Positions 1 through 9,561 of a DNA stretch of 64,000 bases are shown here, piece by piece. The stretch covers positions 186,001 to 250,000 of the forward strand of contig JAXLST010000006.1 of NCBI GenBank assembly GCA_046330435.1, in the 5' to 3' direction. The DNA comes from Ga0077560 sp046330435. Its GTDB lineage: Bacteria; Actinomycetota; Thermoleophilia; Miltoncostaeales; Miltoncostaeaceae. A program made the translations under genes and the position numbers. The notes beneath the pieces were generated by a model. That model saw only the letters and a program-made list of their open reading frames with translations, was not told where the DNA came from and searched no databases. How positions within the stretch are numbered: position 1 is the stretch's first letter; the number at the start of each line of letters is the position of its first letter.

Positions 1-51
1 GTCATCGGGCGGAACGGTAGCATCAGCGCCCGGGAGGGGACCTGAAGCGAC

Positions 52-494
52 GTGCCGACCGACGACTTCATCAGCCAGTTCCGCCAGCTGCACGGTGAAT
101 TCGACCAGCTGTTCGCCGAGCTGATCGCCGGTCCCCGGGCGGGGAGCCGCGACGCGGGGCGCGCGCCGGTGGACGTGTACCTCACCGACGACCCGCCGGC
201 GGTGACGGTGCAGCTGGACGTCGCCGGGGTGGACCCGGAGGCCATCGAGGTGATGCTCGACGGGCGGCTGCTGGTGATCCGGGGTGAGCGCCGCAGGGGG
301 TCCGGGGAGCGCCGCCACTACCAGCACGCGGAGATCGACTGGGGGCCGTTCGAGCGGCGGCTGCGCCTGGAGGTGCTGGTGGACCCGGACGCCACCCGGG
401 CGGACTACGACCGGGGGATCCTCACCATCACGCTGCCGATCACCACGCGGCAGGCCCCGGAGAAGCGGAGCATCGACATCACCGGCGGCGCGGA

Positions 495-498
<4 letters not shown>
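52..498 (+). CDS. Hsp20/alpha-crystallin small heat-shock protein
   Basis: A 148-residue ATP-independent holdase chaperone of the alpha-crystallin family. The core beta-sandwich is visible from about residue 40 (VDVYLTDDPPAVTVQLDVAG) to about 140, ending in the family's GILTITLP strand near residue 125. The usual IxI tail is present only weakly (SIDI). The start is GTG with GGGAGGGG about 10 bases upstream. Its stop overlaps the start of lon by four bases (GTGA), so the two are translationally coupled: a holdase and a protease acting on the same misfolded substrates. Only 51 bases of upstream sequence are visible, so the promoter cannot be judged. Confidence 0.93.
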
Positions 499-2860
<2,362 letters not shown>

Positions 2861-2864
<4 letters not shown>

Positions 2865-3325
2865 ACGAGGCGCCCCCCGCCGACCTCTCCGGACTGCCCC
2901 TGCTGAACCCCGGCACGTTCCCGGACTGCTTCGTGTGCGGCCCCGCGAACCCCCACGGCCTGCACCTGCACGTGCACGCCGACGGCACCGACGCGGTCGC
3001 CGTCTACCACCCGGAGGCCCACCACGAGGGCTACCCGCAGCACTTCCACGGCGGCCTGGTGGGCCTGCTGGTGGACGAGATGCTGGTGTACGCCGGGGCC
3101 CCGCACGGCCTGTGGGGCATGACGGCGAAGGTGGGGTACCGCATCCGCCGGCCCATCCCCCTGGACGCCCCGCTGGGCATGCGCGCCCGGCTGGTGCAGC
3201 GCAGCGGCAGGGGGTTCCGCGCCGTCGTGGGCATCCACCTGGAGGACGGCACCCTGGCCGCCGAGGGCGAGGGGACGTGCATCCTCTGGTCCGGGGAGAC
3301 ACCGGCCGTTCAGGGGGAGGGGTGA
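2861..3325 (+). CDS. PaaI/THEM4-like hotdog-fold thioesterase
   Basis: A 154-residue single hotdog-domain protein, probably hydrolysing acyl-CoA thioesters; the substrate is unknown. It opens with a Cys pair (CFVCGPANPHGL, about residues 23-34) typical of one PaaI/THEM4-related subgroup. The hotdog helix follows (FHGGLVGLLVDEMLVYA, about 66-82), then the strands with KVGYRIRRPIPL. The ATG overlaps the lon stop (ATGA), making it the third gene of the hsp20-lon operon. A functional tie to heat shock is not obvious, so co-transcription may be incidental. Confidence 0.85.
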
Positions 3326-3344
3326 CCGTGCCGATGAGGGCGGC

Positions 3345-4286
3345 ATGCCGAGCGACGACCATCCCGGGCAGGGCGGGATCCACCTGGTGCCCGGCGCGGC
3401 CCCCGGCGCCAGCCTGATCCAGAACGTCCCGGGCGCGGTGTACCGCGCGGCCCAGGACCCCCGCCGCACCGTCACCTTCGTGAGCAAGCAGGTCGCCGCC
3501 GTCACCGGGCACCAGCCGGAGGTGTTCAACACCGGCCGGCTCGGGCTCATGGACGTCGTGCACCCCGACGACCGGCACCGGCTGCGCAGCGCCCTCAGCG
3601 AGGTCGCGTCCGCCGGCGGCGCCCTGGAGATCGAGTACCGCGTGATCCACGCCGAGGGCGGCGTGCGGTGGGTGCTCGACCGCGGGCAGGCCACCACCTC
3701 CGGCGGGGCGCCCTGCCTGGACGGGATGCTGGAGGACGTCACCGACCGCCGCCGCACCCACGACGAGCTCGCGTGGCTCGCGCTGCACGACCCCCTCACC
3801 GGCCTGGCGAACCGCCGGGCCCTCGAGGACCGGCTGTCGATGGAAACGGACCGCCACGACCGCACCGGGGCGACGTACTCGGTGGTCGCCGCCGACATCG
3901 ACCACTTCAAGGCCGTGAACGACACGTTCGGCCACGAGACCGGCGACCGGGCGATCGTCGAGGTGGGCAGGCGCCTGCAGGGCGGCATCCGGGCCATCGA
4001 CCTGGCCGCCCGCGCCGGGGGCGAGGAGTTCGTGCTCCTGCTGGCCGACACCCCGCTGCGGGAGGCGCTGGCCGTCGCCGAGCGGCTGCGCGCCGCCATC
4101 GCCGCCGAGCCCGTGCACGGTGTGGGGACCATCACGATCTCCGCCGGGGTCGCCCAGTGCACCGGCCTGCAGGGCCGGGAGACCCTCGCCGTGGCCGACG
4201 CCGCCCTCTACCGCGCCAAGGCCGCCGGGCGGAACCGGGTGGTCGCCGCGCCCCCCGGATCGGGGCCCTCCCCCGTCGCCGCCTGA
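3345..4286 (+). CDS. PAS-GGDEF diguanylate cyclase
   Basis: A 313-residue cytoplasmic enzyme predicted to make c-di-GMP from two GTP. An N-terminal PAS/PAC sensor spans about 28-140 (GAVYRAAQDPRRTVTFVS at its start, then a PAC segment with EYRVIHAEGGVRWVLDRG). The GGDEF domain covers about 145-300, with HDPLTGLANRRALEDRL at its start and the active-site signature AGGEEF near 225. RAID lies five residues upstream of GGEEF, matching the inhibitory I-site RxxD, so product feedback is likely. No membrane segments are visible; the PAS ligand is unknown. It begins 20 bases after the thioesterase with a GAGGG ribosome-binding site. The next gene is a paralog. Confidence 0.92.
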   Translation: MPSDDHPGQGGIHLVPGAAPGASLIQNVPGAVYRAAQDPRRTVTFVSKQVAAVTGHQPEVFNTGRLGLMDVVHPDDRHRLRSALSEVASAGGALEIEYRVIHAEGGVRWVLDRGQATTSGGAPCLDGMLEDVTDRRRTHDELAWLALHDPLTGLANRRALEDRLSMETDRHDRTGATYSVVAADIDHFKAVNDTFGHETGDRAIVEVGRRLQGGIRAIDLAARAGGEEFVLLLADTPLREALAVAERLRAAIAAEPVHGVGTITISAGVAQCTGLQGRETLAVADAALYRAKAAGRNRVVAAPPGSGPSPVAA

Positions 4287-4296
4287 AAATCGCCGG

Positions 4297-4323
4297 TTGA
4301 GGCATCGGCCGGGGGTGCCGATT
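4297..4323 (+). promoter_or_regulatory. candidate sigma-28 (FliA/SigD)-type promoter before the second diguanylate cyclase
   Basis: TTGAG, 15 bases, then GCCGATT resembles the FliA/SigD pattern (TAAA or TCAAG, about 15 bases, GCCGATAA). The ATG of the next gene follows the -10-like box by only eight bases, so a transcript from here would be leaderless or nearly so. This is pattern reading only; no flagellar gene or sigma-28 gene is in the window. Confidence 0.35.
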
Positions 4324-4331
4324 CGACTGGC

Positions 4332-5360
4332 ATGCCCCATCACGCCCCGCGCCCCGCCTCCGCCCAGCCCCTGACCCGGACGCCGAGCGGCCGATGCGGG
4401 GTGTGCGAGCGCGCCGTCGCCATCGTCGCCGGCATGTGCGCCGACTGCCGCGCCCGCATGCTCGCCGGGATCGGCGTCCGCACCGCCGCCCCGCATGCCG
4501 CCCCGCCGCGGCGCGCCGAACTGGTGGACCGCATCCCGGGGGTCCTGTACCGGGCGTCCCCCGATCGCCAGCGGCGCCTGAGCTACGTCACCGACGCCAT
4601 CGCCGGGCTGTGCGGCATCGAGGCCCCGGAGTTCCGCGCGGGACGGCACGCCCTGGGCCGCCTCATCCACGCCGACGACCGGGACCGCGTGGCGGAGGCG
4701 CTGGCCGACCCCGCCGCCGCCGTGGGCTACGACCTCCAGTACCGCATCACCACCGCCTCCGAGGAGGTGCGCTGGGTGAGCGACCGCGGCCGGCGCACCG
4801 GGCGGGGTTCGCTGGTGTGGGACGAGGGGCTGCTGCTGGACGTCACCGAGAGCCGCGCGGAGCTCGAGCGGCTCCTGCACGAGGCCCGCCACGACCCGCT
4901 CACCGGCGCCGCGAACCGCCGGGCGCTCACCGAGCGCCTGGAGGAGGAGTGCGCCCGTGCCGAGCGGTCCGGCCAGCCCATGTGCGCCCTGTGCGTCGAC
5001 GCCGACCACTTCAAGGCGGTGAACGACACCCACGGCCACGACACCGGCGACCGGGTGCTGGTGGACATCGCTGCACGCCTGCAGCAGGCGGTGCGCCGCT
5101 ACGACATGGTCGCCCGTGTGGGCGGTGAGGAGTTCACGGTGCTGCTCATCGGCATCGGCACCGAGGAGGGCGCCGGCCTGGCGGAGCGGATCCGCGGCGC
5201 GATCGCCGACGCGCCGTGCGGCGGCGTCCGGGTGACGGCGTCGATCGGCTGCGCCGGTTGGCGGCCCGGCGACACCCCGGAGGCCCTGGTCAAGCGCGCC
5301 GACGAGGCGCTGTATGCCGCGAAGGCCGCCGGCCGCAACCGGGTGGTCGCCGCCGCCTGA
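4332..5360 (+). CDS. PAS-GGDEF diguanylate cyclase with N-terminal zinc-knuckle-like motif
   Basis: A 342-residue paralog of the preceding cyclase with the same PAS (about 58-170) and GGDEF (about 180-340) order. The active site VGGEEF is near residue 264 and RRYD lies five residues upstream of GGEEF as an I-site. It differs by an N-terminal extension with two CxxC pairs (CGVC and CADC, about 17-38), which looks like a small zinc ribbon. No membrane segment is visible. It is spaced 45 bases from its neighbour and may have its own sigma-28-like promoter. Function by family: c-di-GMP synthesis. Confidence 0.92.
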   Translation: MPHHAPRPASAQPLTRTPSGRCGVCERAVAIVAGMCADCRARMLAGIGVRTAAPHAAPPRRAELVDRIPGVLYRASPDRQRRLSYVTDAIAGLCGIEAPEFRAGRHALGRLIHADDRDRVAEALADPAAAVGYDLQYRITTASEEVRWVSDRGRRTGRGSLVWDEGLLLDVTESRAELERLLHEARHDPLTGAANRRALTERLEEECARAERSGQPMCALCVDADHFKAVNDTHGHDTGDRVLVDIAARLQQAVRRYDMVARVGGEEFTVLLIGIGTEEGAGLAERIRGAIADAPCGGVRVTASIGCAGWRPGDTPEALVKRADEALYAAKAAGRNRVVAAA

Positions 5361-5363
5361 GCG

Positions 5364-5657
5364 TCACCCGGCGCCGGACGCGTCGATGATCTCCCGCAGC
5401 GCCGCCAGGTGCCCCTCGAGGGCCCGGCGGCCCGGCCTGGTGAGCGAGATCCAGGTGGTGCGCCTGCCGCCCGACGCCGACTTGGCGACCTTCACGTAGC
5501 CGGCGTCGGCCAGCGTGGCCACGTGCTTGGACAGCACGCTGTCGGCCACGCCGAGGCGGTCACGGAGCATCGCGAACTCCGCCTCCTCGACGGGGGACAG
5601 CAGCGAGCACAGCCGCAGGCGCAGCGGCGCGTGGATGACGGGATCGAACCCGTTCAC
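5364..5657 (-). CDS. winged-helix transcriptional regulator (ArsR/MarR-like, HTH_27 type)
   Basis: A 97-residue DNA-binding protein made almost entirely of one winged-helix domain: LRLRLCSLLSPVEEAEFAML, then the recognition region LGVADSVLSKHVATLADAGYV, then the wing KSASGGRRTTWISLT. The GTG start at 5657 overlaps the stop of the upstream membrane-protein gene by four bases (GTGA), so the two form one operon. Regulators of this type commonly repress their own operon; the twin palindromes at 6144-6184 at the head of the operon are the obvious target. The effector is unknown. Confidence 0.85.
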   Translation of the reverse strand: MNGFDPVIHAPLRLRLCSLLSPVEEAEFAMLRDRLGVADSVLSKHVATLADAGYVKVAKSASGGRRTTWISLTRPGRRALEGHLAALREIIDASGAG

Positions 5658-6163
5658 GCCCCCGCCCCGGCGCCCCGCCGGTAGGCCGCCATCCACCAGC
5701 GGTCCGAGACGGCCGTGAGCGGCAGCGCCAGCAGCGCGACCACCGCCGACCACGCCGGGTGCCCGGCGACCATGAGCGCCGTCGCCCCGACGACGCAGAC
5801 CACCAGCACCACCACGAACGCCGCGACGGGCCGCCAGGTCGCCCGCGGGCCGCCGAAGCCGTTGACCCATGCGCCGTTGCGGCGCCTGAAGCGCTCCTTC
5901 GCGACCAGCCCGGCGCCGATGAGCACCATCAGCGACGCGATGAACGCGACCTGCCCGAAGCGCCAGTCGCTGTTGCCGACGGCGACGCCGTAGGCGAACA
6001 CGGCGTTCGCGGAGCCGGTGAGGAGGCTGTACTCCCGGGGCAGCTCCAGGCCCGCCATGGACCGCGAGGCGTCACGGGCGTCGCGGAGGGCGGCGGCGGC
6101 CTCCTCGGGGGAGGGCCTGCCGGCGGGGGGAACCTGCGGTGAGCTTTCCATGTTGGAAAGCAT
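5654..6163 (-). CDS. small integral membrane protein, operon partner of the winged-helix regulator
   Basis: About 169 residues with a short cytoplasmic N-terminus and roughly four hydrophobic segments: around LLTGSANAVFAYGVAVG, VAFIASLMVLIGAGLVA, VAAFVVVLVVCVVGATALMVAG and AVVALLALPLTAVS. I do not recognise a catalytic family. The start is ambiguous. ATG codons occur at 6178, 6163 and 6151, all inside the twin palindromes. The 6163 codon has GGAAAG four bases upstream and is chosen here; a leaderless transcript from 6151 is also possible. It is co-translated with the downstream regulator, a common pairing of a membrane effector and its repressor. Confidence 0.72.
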   Translation of the reverse strand: MLSNMESSPQVPPAGRPSPEEAAAALRDARDASRSMAGLELPREYSLLTGSANAVFAYGVAVGNSDWRFGQVAFIASLMVLIGAGLVAKERFRRRNGAWVNGFGGPRATWRPVAAFVVVLVVCVVGATALMVAGHPAWSAVVALLALPLTAVSDRWWMAAYRRGAGAGA

Positions 6164-6184
6164 GGCACTTTCCAACATGGAAAG
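6144..6184. promoter_or_regulatory. two 17-bp perfect palindromes, probable operator
   Basis: CTTTCCATGTTGGAAAG at 6144-6160 and CTTTCCAACATGGAAAG at 6168-6184 each have perfect 7-base arms (CTTTCCA/TGGAAAG) around a 3-base centre. The two are exact reverse complements of each other and lie 24 bp centre to centre. They cover the start codons of the membrane-protein/regulator operon and sit about 58 bases from the divergent cupin start. The geometry fits two regulator dimers. The likeliest binder is the winged-helix protein at 5364-5657, giving autorepression; this is inference. Confidence 0.7.
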
Positions 6185-6241
6185 TCAAAGGGGTCACGGG
6201 TCCCACCGGCGGGCGGCCGGGGGACCGCTAACCTCCGGCGC

Positions 6242-6601
6242 ATGGAGATCCGCGCACGCGACGCCGCCGTCCCCTTCACGACCGCCGACGGCAGCACCAT
6301 CCGGAGCCTGCTGGACCTCTCCAACGCCCCGGTGGCCAACCAGAGCCTCGCCGAGGCGACCCTGGAGGCGGGCACCGCCACCACCCGGCACCACCACCGC
6401 GCCTCCGAGGAGCTGTACTACCTCCTCGAGGGCTCCGGAACGATGGAGATCGACGGCGCGACCCGCACGGTCGCCGCCGGCGACGCCGTCCTCATCCCGC
6501 CGGGCGCCTGGCACCAGCTCACCGCGGACGCCGGCACGCGAATCGTGCTGCTGTGCTGCTGCAGCCCGCCGTACTCGCACGACGACACCTTCTTCGAGTA
6601 A
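6242..6601 (+). CDS. single-domain cupin protein
   Basis: A 119-residue cupin barrel. Motif 1 is visible as HHHRASEELYYLLEGSG (about 50-66), supplying metal-binding His and Glu. Motif 2 is around GDAVLIPPGAWHQL (about 81-94), supplying the last His. It probably binds a divalent metal; the substrate is unknown, and members range from isomerases and dioxygenases to sugar-binding sensors. The CCCC run near residue 102 (LLCCCSPP) is unusual. It is transcribed divergently from the membrane protein/regulator operon across the twin palindromes, so it may be in the same regulon. Confidence 0.85.
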   Translation: MEIRARDAAVPFTTADGSTIRSLLDLSNAPVANQSLAEATLEAGTATTRHHHRASEELYYLLEGSGTMEIDGATRTVAAGDAVLIPPGAWHQLTADAGTRIVLLCCCSPPYSHDDTFFE

Positions 6602-6664
6602 GCGCCGCGGCGTCCCGACTAGGATGCCGACGCCCACCCCTTTCCCCTCATCACAGGAGCCCGC

Positions 6665-7519
6665 GTGGCCGACCAGCTGATCCGCATCGGGCACAGTCCC
6701 GACCCCGACGACGCCTTCATGTTCTACGCCCTCGCCGAGGAGCTGATCCCCATGGACGGCTTCCGCGTCGAGCACGTGCTGCGGGACATCGAGACGCTCA
6801 ACCGGTGGGCCGTGGACGGCAAGCTCGAGGTCACCGCGCTGTCGGTGCACGCCTACGCCTACCTGTCGGACAAGTACCGGCTCCTCCCCCACGGCGCGTC
6901 CATGGGCGAGAAGTACGGCCCCATGGTGGTGGTGCGCGAGGGCGCGTCCATCGAGCCGTCCCAGCTGCCGGGCCTGCGGGTCGCGATCCCCGGCACCTGG
7001 ACCAGCGCGTTCCTGGAGCTGCAGCTCGCCGTCGGGAAGATCGAGAACCCGGTGATCGTGCCGTTCGACGAGGTGCTGGACGAGGTCGAGGCGGGCAACG
7101 TGGACGCCGGCCTGGTGATCCACGAGGGCCAGCTCACCTACCAGACCCAGGGCCTCGTGAAGATCCTGGACCTGGGCGAGTGGTGGGACGAGCTCACGGG
7201 CGGCCTGCCCCTCCCGCTGGGCGCCAACGCGGTGCGCCGCGACGTGGGCGACGAGCCGACCATGACCCGGCTCTCGCACCTGCTGCGCAACTCCATCGCC
7301 TACGCGCTGGAGCACCGGCAGCCCGCCCTGGCGCACGCCGAGAAGTTCGGGCGCGGCCTGGACATGGACCTCGCCGACAAGTTCGTCGGCATGTACGTCA
7401 ACGAGCGGACCCTGGACTACGGCGAGGACGGCCGCGCGGCGGTCGCCGAGCTGCTGCGCCGCGGCCACGAGGCCGGGCTGGTGCCGGGCCCCGTCCCCGT
7501 GGACTGGATCGAGGACTGA
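6665..7519 (+). CDS. mqnD: MqnD-family protein (1,4-dihydroxy-6-naphthoate synthase type)
   Basis: A 284-residue protein with the periplasmic-binding-protein-like fold of MqnA/MqnD. MqnD splits cyclic dehypoxanthine futalosine to 1,4-dihydroxy-6-naphthoate in the futalosine route to menaquinone. Clear MqnD landmarks are DIETLNRWAVDGKLEVTALS, GLVIHEGQLTYQTQGLVKI, DLGEWWDELTGGLPLPLGAN and C-terminal YVNERTLDYGEDGRAAVAEL. The N-terminal signature reads SPDPDDAFMFYAL rather than the SPCPNDTFIFYA of Thermus MqnD, so it belongs to a sister clade whose activity may differ. GTG start with ACAGGAG upstream. No other mqn gene is in the window. Confidence 0.85.
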   Translation: MADQLIRIGHSPDPDDAFMFYALAEELIPMDGFRVEHVLRDIETLNRWAVDGKLEVTALSVHAYAYLSDKYRLLPHGASMGEKYGPMVVVREGASIEPSQLPGLRVAIPGTWTSAFLELQLAVGKIENPVIVPFDEVLDEVEAGNVDAGLVIHEGQLTYQTQGLVKILDLGEWWDELTGGLPLPLGANAVRRDVGDEPTMTRLSHLLRNSIAYALEHRQPALAHAEKFGRGLDMDLADKFVGMYVNERTLDYGEDGRAAVAELLRRGHEAGLVPGPVPVDWIED

Positions 7520-7530
7520 CGGACCCCGCC

Positions 7531-7965
7531 GTGCAGCGCGACTGGGACGCCGAGATCGACCGCTGGACCGAGCGGTTCCGGTCGATCCCGGACCCCCCGG
7601 AGCCGTTCGCGGTCGCGGTGCGCGAGGGATGGGCGCCGGCCGTGCGCGCCGAGCTCGCCGAGGAGGCGGAGGAGTACGTCCGCGCCCACGAGGGGCTCAT
7701 GGCGCAGCTGCGCGGCGCCGGCTGGGACCTCGTGCGGTTCGACGCCCGCCCCACCGGCTGCGGGCACTGCGCCCGTTATGCGGGGAAGGCCTTCAGCCTC
7801 ACCGGCGAGCACGACCTGCCGGAGCCCCCGCCGCTGCCCATGTGCCCGGCCTGCCGCCACACCCTCAACCTCATGACCCCGTTCTTCATGCAGAGCATGG
7901 GGCTCACGATGGAGGACCTGGCCGACGAGGCCGTCCCGTACCGCGACGATGCGGAGACCGGCTGA
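7531..7965 (+). CDS. uncharacterised protein with two CxxC pairs
   Basis: A 144-residue acidic protein I cannot assign. The N-terminal half is helical (DAEIDRWTERFRSIPDPPEP through AEEAEEYVRAHEGLMAQL). The C-terminal half holds CGHC (about 75-78) and CPAC (about 106-109) separated by a proline-rich linker, a likely zinc site. The end of that segment (PPPLPMCPACRHTL) faintly recalls the HPxCRC tail of phage minor head proteins, but no phage genes are nearby. The GTG start at 7531 lies 12 bases after the mqnD stop, so it is probably co-transcribed with mqnD. Confidence 0.65.
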   Translation: MQRDWDAEIDRWTERFRSIPDPPEPFAVAVREGWAPAVRAELAEEAEEYVRAHEGLMAQLRGAGWDLVRFDARPTGCGHCARYAGKAFSLTGEHDLPEPPPLPMCPACRHTLNLMTPFFMQSMGLTMEDLADEAVPYRDDAETG

Positions 7966-8021
7966 TCCGCTCGGTCGCCTTCGCCCCGCCGCCGCCCGCC
8001 CCACTCGGGCTCGGCGGGATC

Positions 8022-8735
8022 ATGTCCACCGCGCTCGCGATGTACCGGGCGCGCCCGTGGGCGCTCATCGTGATCGCACTGGTGAGCACGCTCCCCACCG
8101 TCCTGCTCGGTACCGGCGGCGACCTCGCCTACGGGGTGCCGGACACGGCCCGGGACACCCTGCTGCGCACGGTGATCGTCGCGATCCCCACCCAGCTCCT
8201 CAGCCAGATCAGCGTGGCGGCGGCGGCGGTGCTGGCGATGGACCTGCTCAACGGCCGGCCGGCGACGGCCTCCCACAGCCTGGAGCTGGTGGGGCTGCGC
8301 TTCTGGCCGCTTGCCGCGGTGATCGCGGTGACGCTCGCCGGGCTCGCCGCGGGCATCGTGCTGCTGGTGATCCCGGCGATCATCCTGCTGGTGCTGTGGC
8401 TCTACGCCCCCATCACGGTGGTCACCGAGGGGCGCGAGGTGCGGGAGGCGTTCACGCGCAGCGCGGACCTCTCCAAGGGCGCGTTCTGGTGGACGCTCGG
8501 CAGCTACCTCGCCATCCAGATCACCGTCGCACTGGCCGCGACCCTGGTGTCGGCGATCCTCGCCGCGCCGTTCTCGACGCTGGGCGGCGACGCGAAGATC
8601 ATCGCCGACGGCGCGGTGTCGCTGCTGGTGCTCACCGTCGCGCAGCCCGTGGCGCTGCTGGGCGTCGGGCTGATGTACCTGGACCGCCGGGTCCGCCGGG
8701 AGGGCGTGTGGCCCGCCCCCGGCTCGCGCCACTAG
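8022..8735 (+). CDS. multi-pass membrane protein, glycerophosphodiesterase-membrane-domain-like
   Basis: About 237 residues with five or six hydrophobic segments (e.g. WALIVIALVSTLPTVLLG, PLAAVIAVTLAGLAAGIVLL, IPAIILLVLWLYAPITVV) and a basic C-terminus. The mid-protein EGREVREAFTRSADLSKGAFWW matches the loop typical of GPDPase-membrane-domain/DUF975-like proteins of unknown role. The first ATG is at 8022. However, the family usually begins with PLxLGxIL...YR, and here PLGLGGIMSTALAMYR starts before that ATG. An in-frame CTG at 7962 overlaps the previous stop (CTGA) after GGAGA, so the protein may begin 20 codons earlier. Its stop overlaps that of the convergent dtxR-type gene (CTAG). Confidence 0.8.
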   Translation: MSTALAMYRARPWALIVIALVSTLPTVLLGTGGDLAYGVPDTARDTLLRTVIVAIPTQLLSQISVAAAAVLAMDLLNGRPATASHSLELVGLRFWPLAAVIAVTLAGLAAGIVLLVIPAIILLVLWLYAPITVVTEGREVREAFTRSADLSKGAFWWTLGSYLAIQITVALAATLVSAILAAPFSTLGGDAKIIADGAVSLLVLTVAQPVALLGVGLMYLDRRVRREGVWPAPGSRH

Positions 8736-9397
8736 CCGGCCGAGACGAACACCGCGTCCGCCGCGTCGGCGGGCACGTCCACCGTCTCGCCGTCCACCCG
8801 GACGCGCACGGTCCCGCCCTCCCCGGGGCCCAGGACGTGCACCGGGGCGTCGGGGACCAGCCCCGCCCCGGCGAGGAACCGCAGCAGCCCGGGGTCCCGG
8901 TCGCTCACCCGCACGACCGTCCCGCTGCTGCCGGCCCCCAGGTCCGACAGCGGGGCCCCCGCGACCTCGGCGACGTCGCCCTCCAGGCTGGGGATGGGAT
9001 CGCCGTGCGGGTCGCGGTCCGGGTGGCCGAGCAGGTCGGCGATGCGCGCCTCGAGCTCCTCCGAGAGGTGGTGCTCCAGGATCTCCGCCTCGCGGTGGGC
9101 CTCCTCCAGGGGCACCCCCACGCGCTCCACCAGGAACGTCTCGAGGAGCCGGTGGTGGCGCAGCACCTCCAGCGCGCCCGCCCGGCCCGCGGCGGTGAGG
9201 CGGAACTCCCCCCGGCCCAGCTGCTCCACGTACCCCAGGCCGTCGAGGCGCTTGAGCATGTTGCTGGCGGAGGCGGGGGTCACGGCGAGGGCGTCGGCGA
9301 CCCGCGAGGTGGTGATCGCGCCGGCCTCCGCGTCCACGGCGAGCCGGTACGCGGCCTTCAGGTAATCCTGGACGGCCGGGCTGGGTCTGTCGGTCAT
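8732..9397 (-). CDS. DtxR/MntR-family metal-dependent transcriptional regulator
   Basis: A 221-residue metal-responsive repressor with the full three-part family architecture. The N-terminal winged helix (about 6-70) contains TTSRVADALAVTPASASNML. The metal-binding dimerisation domain (about 70-140) contains HHRLLETFLVERVGV and EAEILEHHLSEELEARI, which carry the expected His/Glu ligands. A C-terminal FeoA/SH3-like domain covers about 150-220 (GSSGTVVRVSDRDPGLLRFLAGAGLVPD). The length suits iron (IdeR) or manganese (MntR-long) regulators; I cannot tell which. ATG chosen, with a G-rich ribosome-binding stretch upstream. A TerC gene behind a manganese riboswitch lies elsewhere in the window, but no target link is shown. 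Confidence 0.93.
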   Translation of the reverse strand: MTDRPSPAVQDYLKAAYRLAVDAEAGAITTSRVADALAVTPASASNMLKRLDGLGYVEQLGRGEFRLTAAGRAGALEVLRHHRLLETFLVERVGVPLEEAHREAEILEHHLSEELEARIADLLGHPDRDPHGDPIPSLEGDVAEVAGAPLSDLGAGSSGTVVRVSDRDPGLLRFLAGAGLVPDAPVHVLGPGEGGTVRVRVDGETVDVPADAADAVFVSAG

Positions 9398-9561
9398 GTT
9401 TGCGCCCCCGTCCGCGGTGGGACTGCTCGTCACGCGGCCTGAAGCCCCCCGCCGGGAGCGTCCGCCGGATCCTGCCGGTGGCCGTCCCACATGACGGAAC
9501 CACCATCACATCTTCCGCGACACCTTAGAAGGCCATAACAAAAGGGTGGGAGGGTCTCACC

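Noticed and set aside
7531..7965. Phage minor-head-protein identity for the two-CxxC protein
   Set aside because: Only a faint likeness around the last Cys pair; no phage genes around, and the position fits an mqnD operon.
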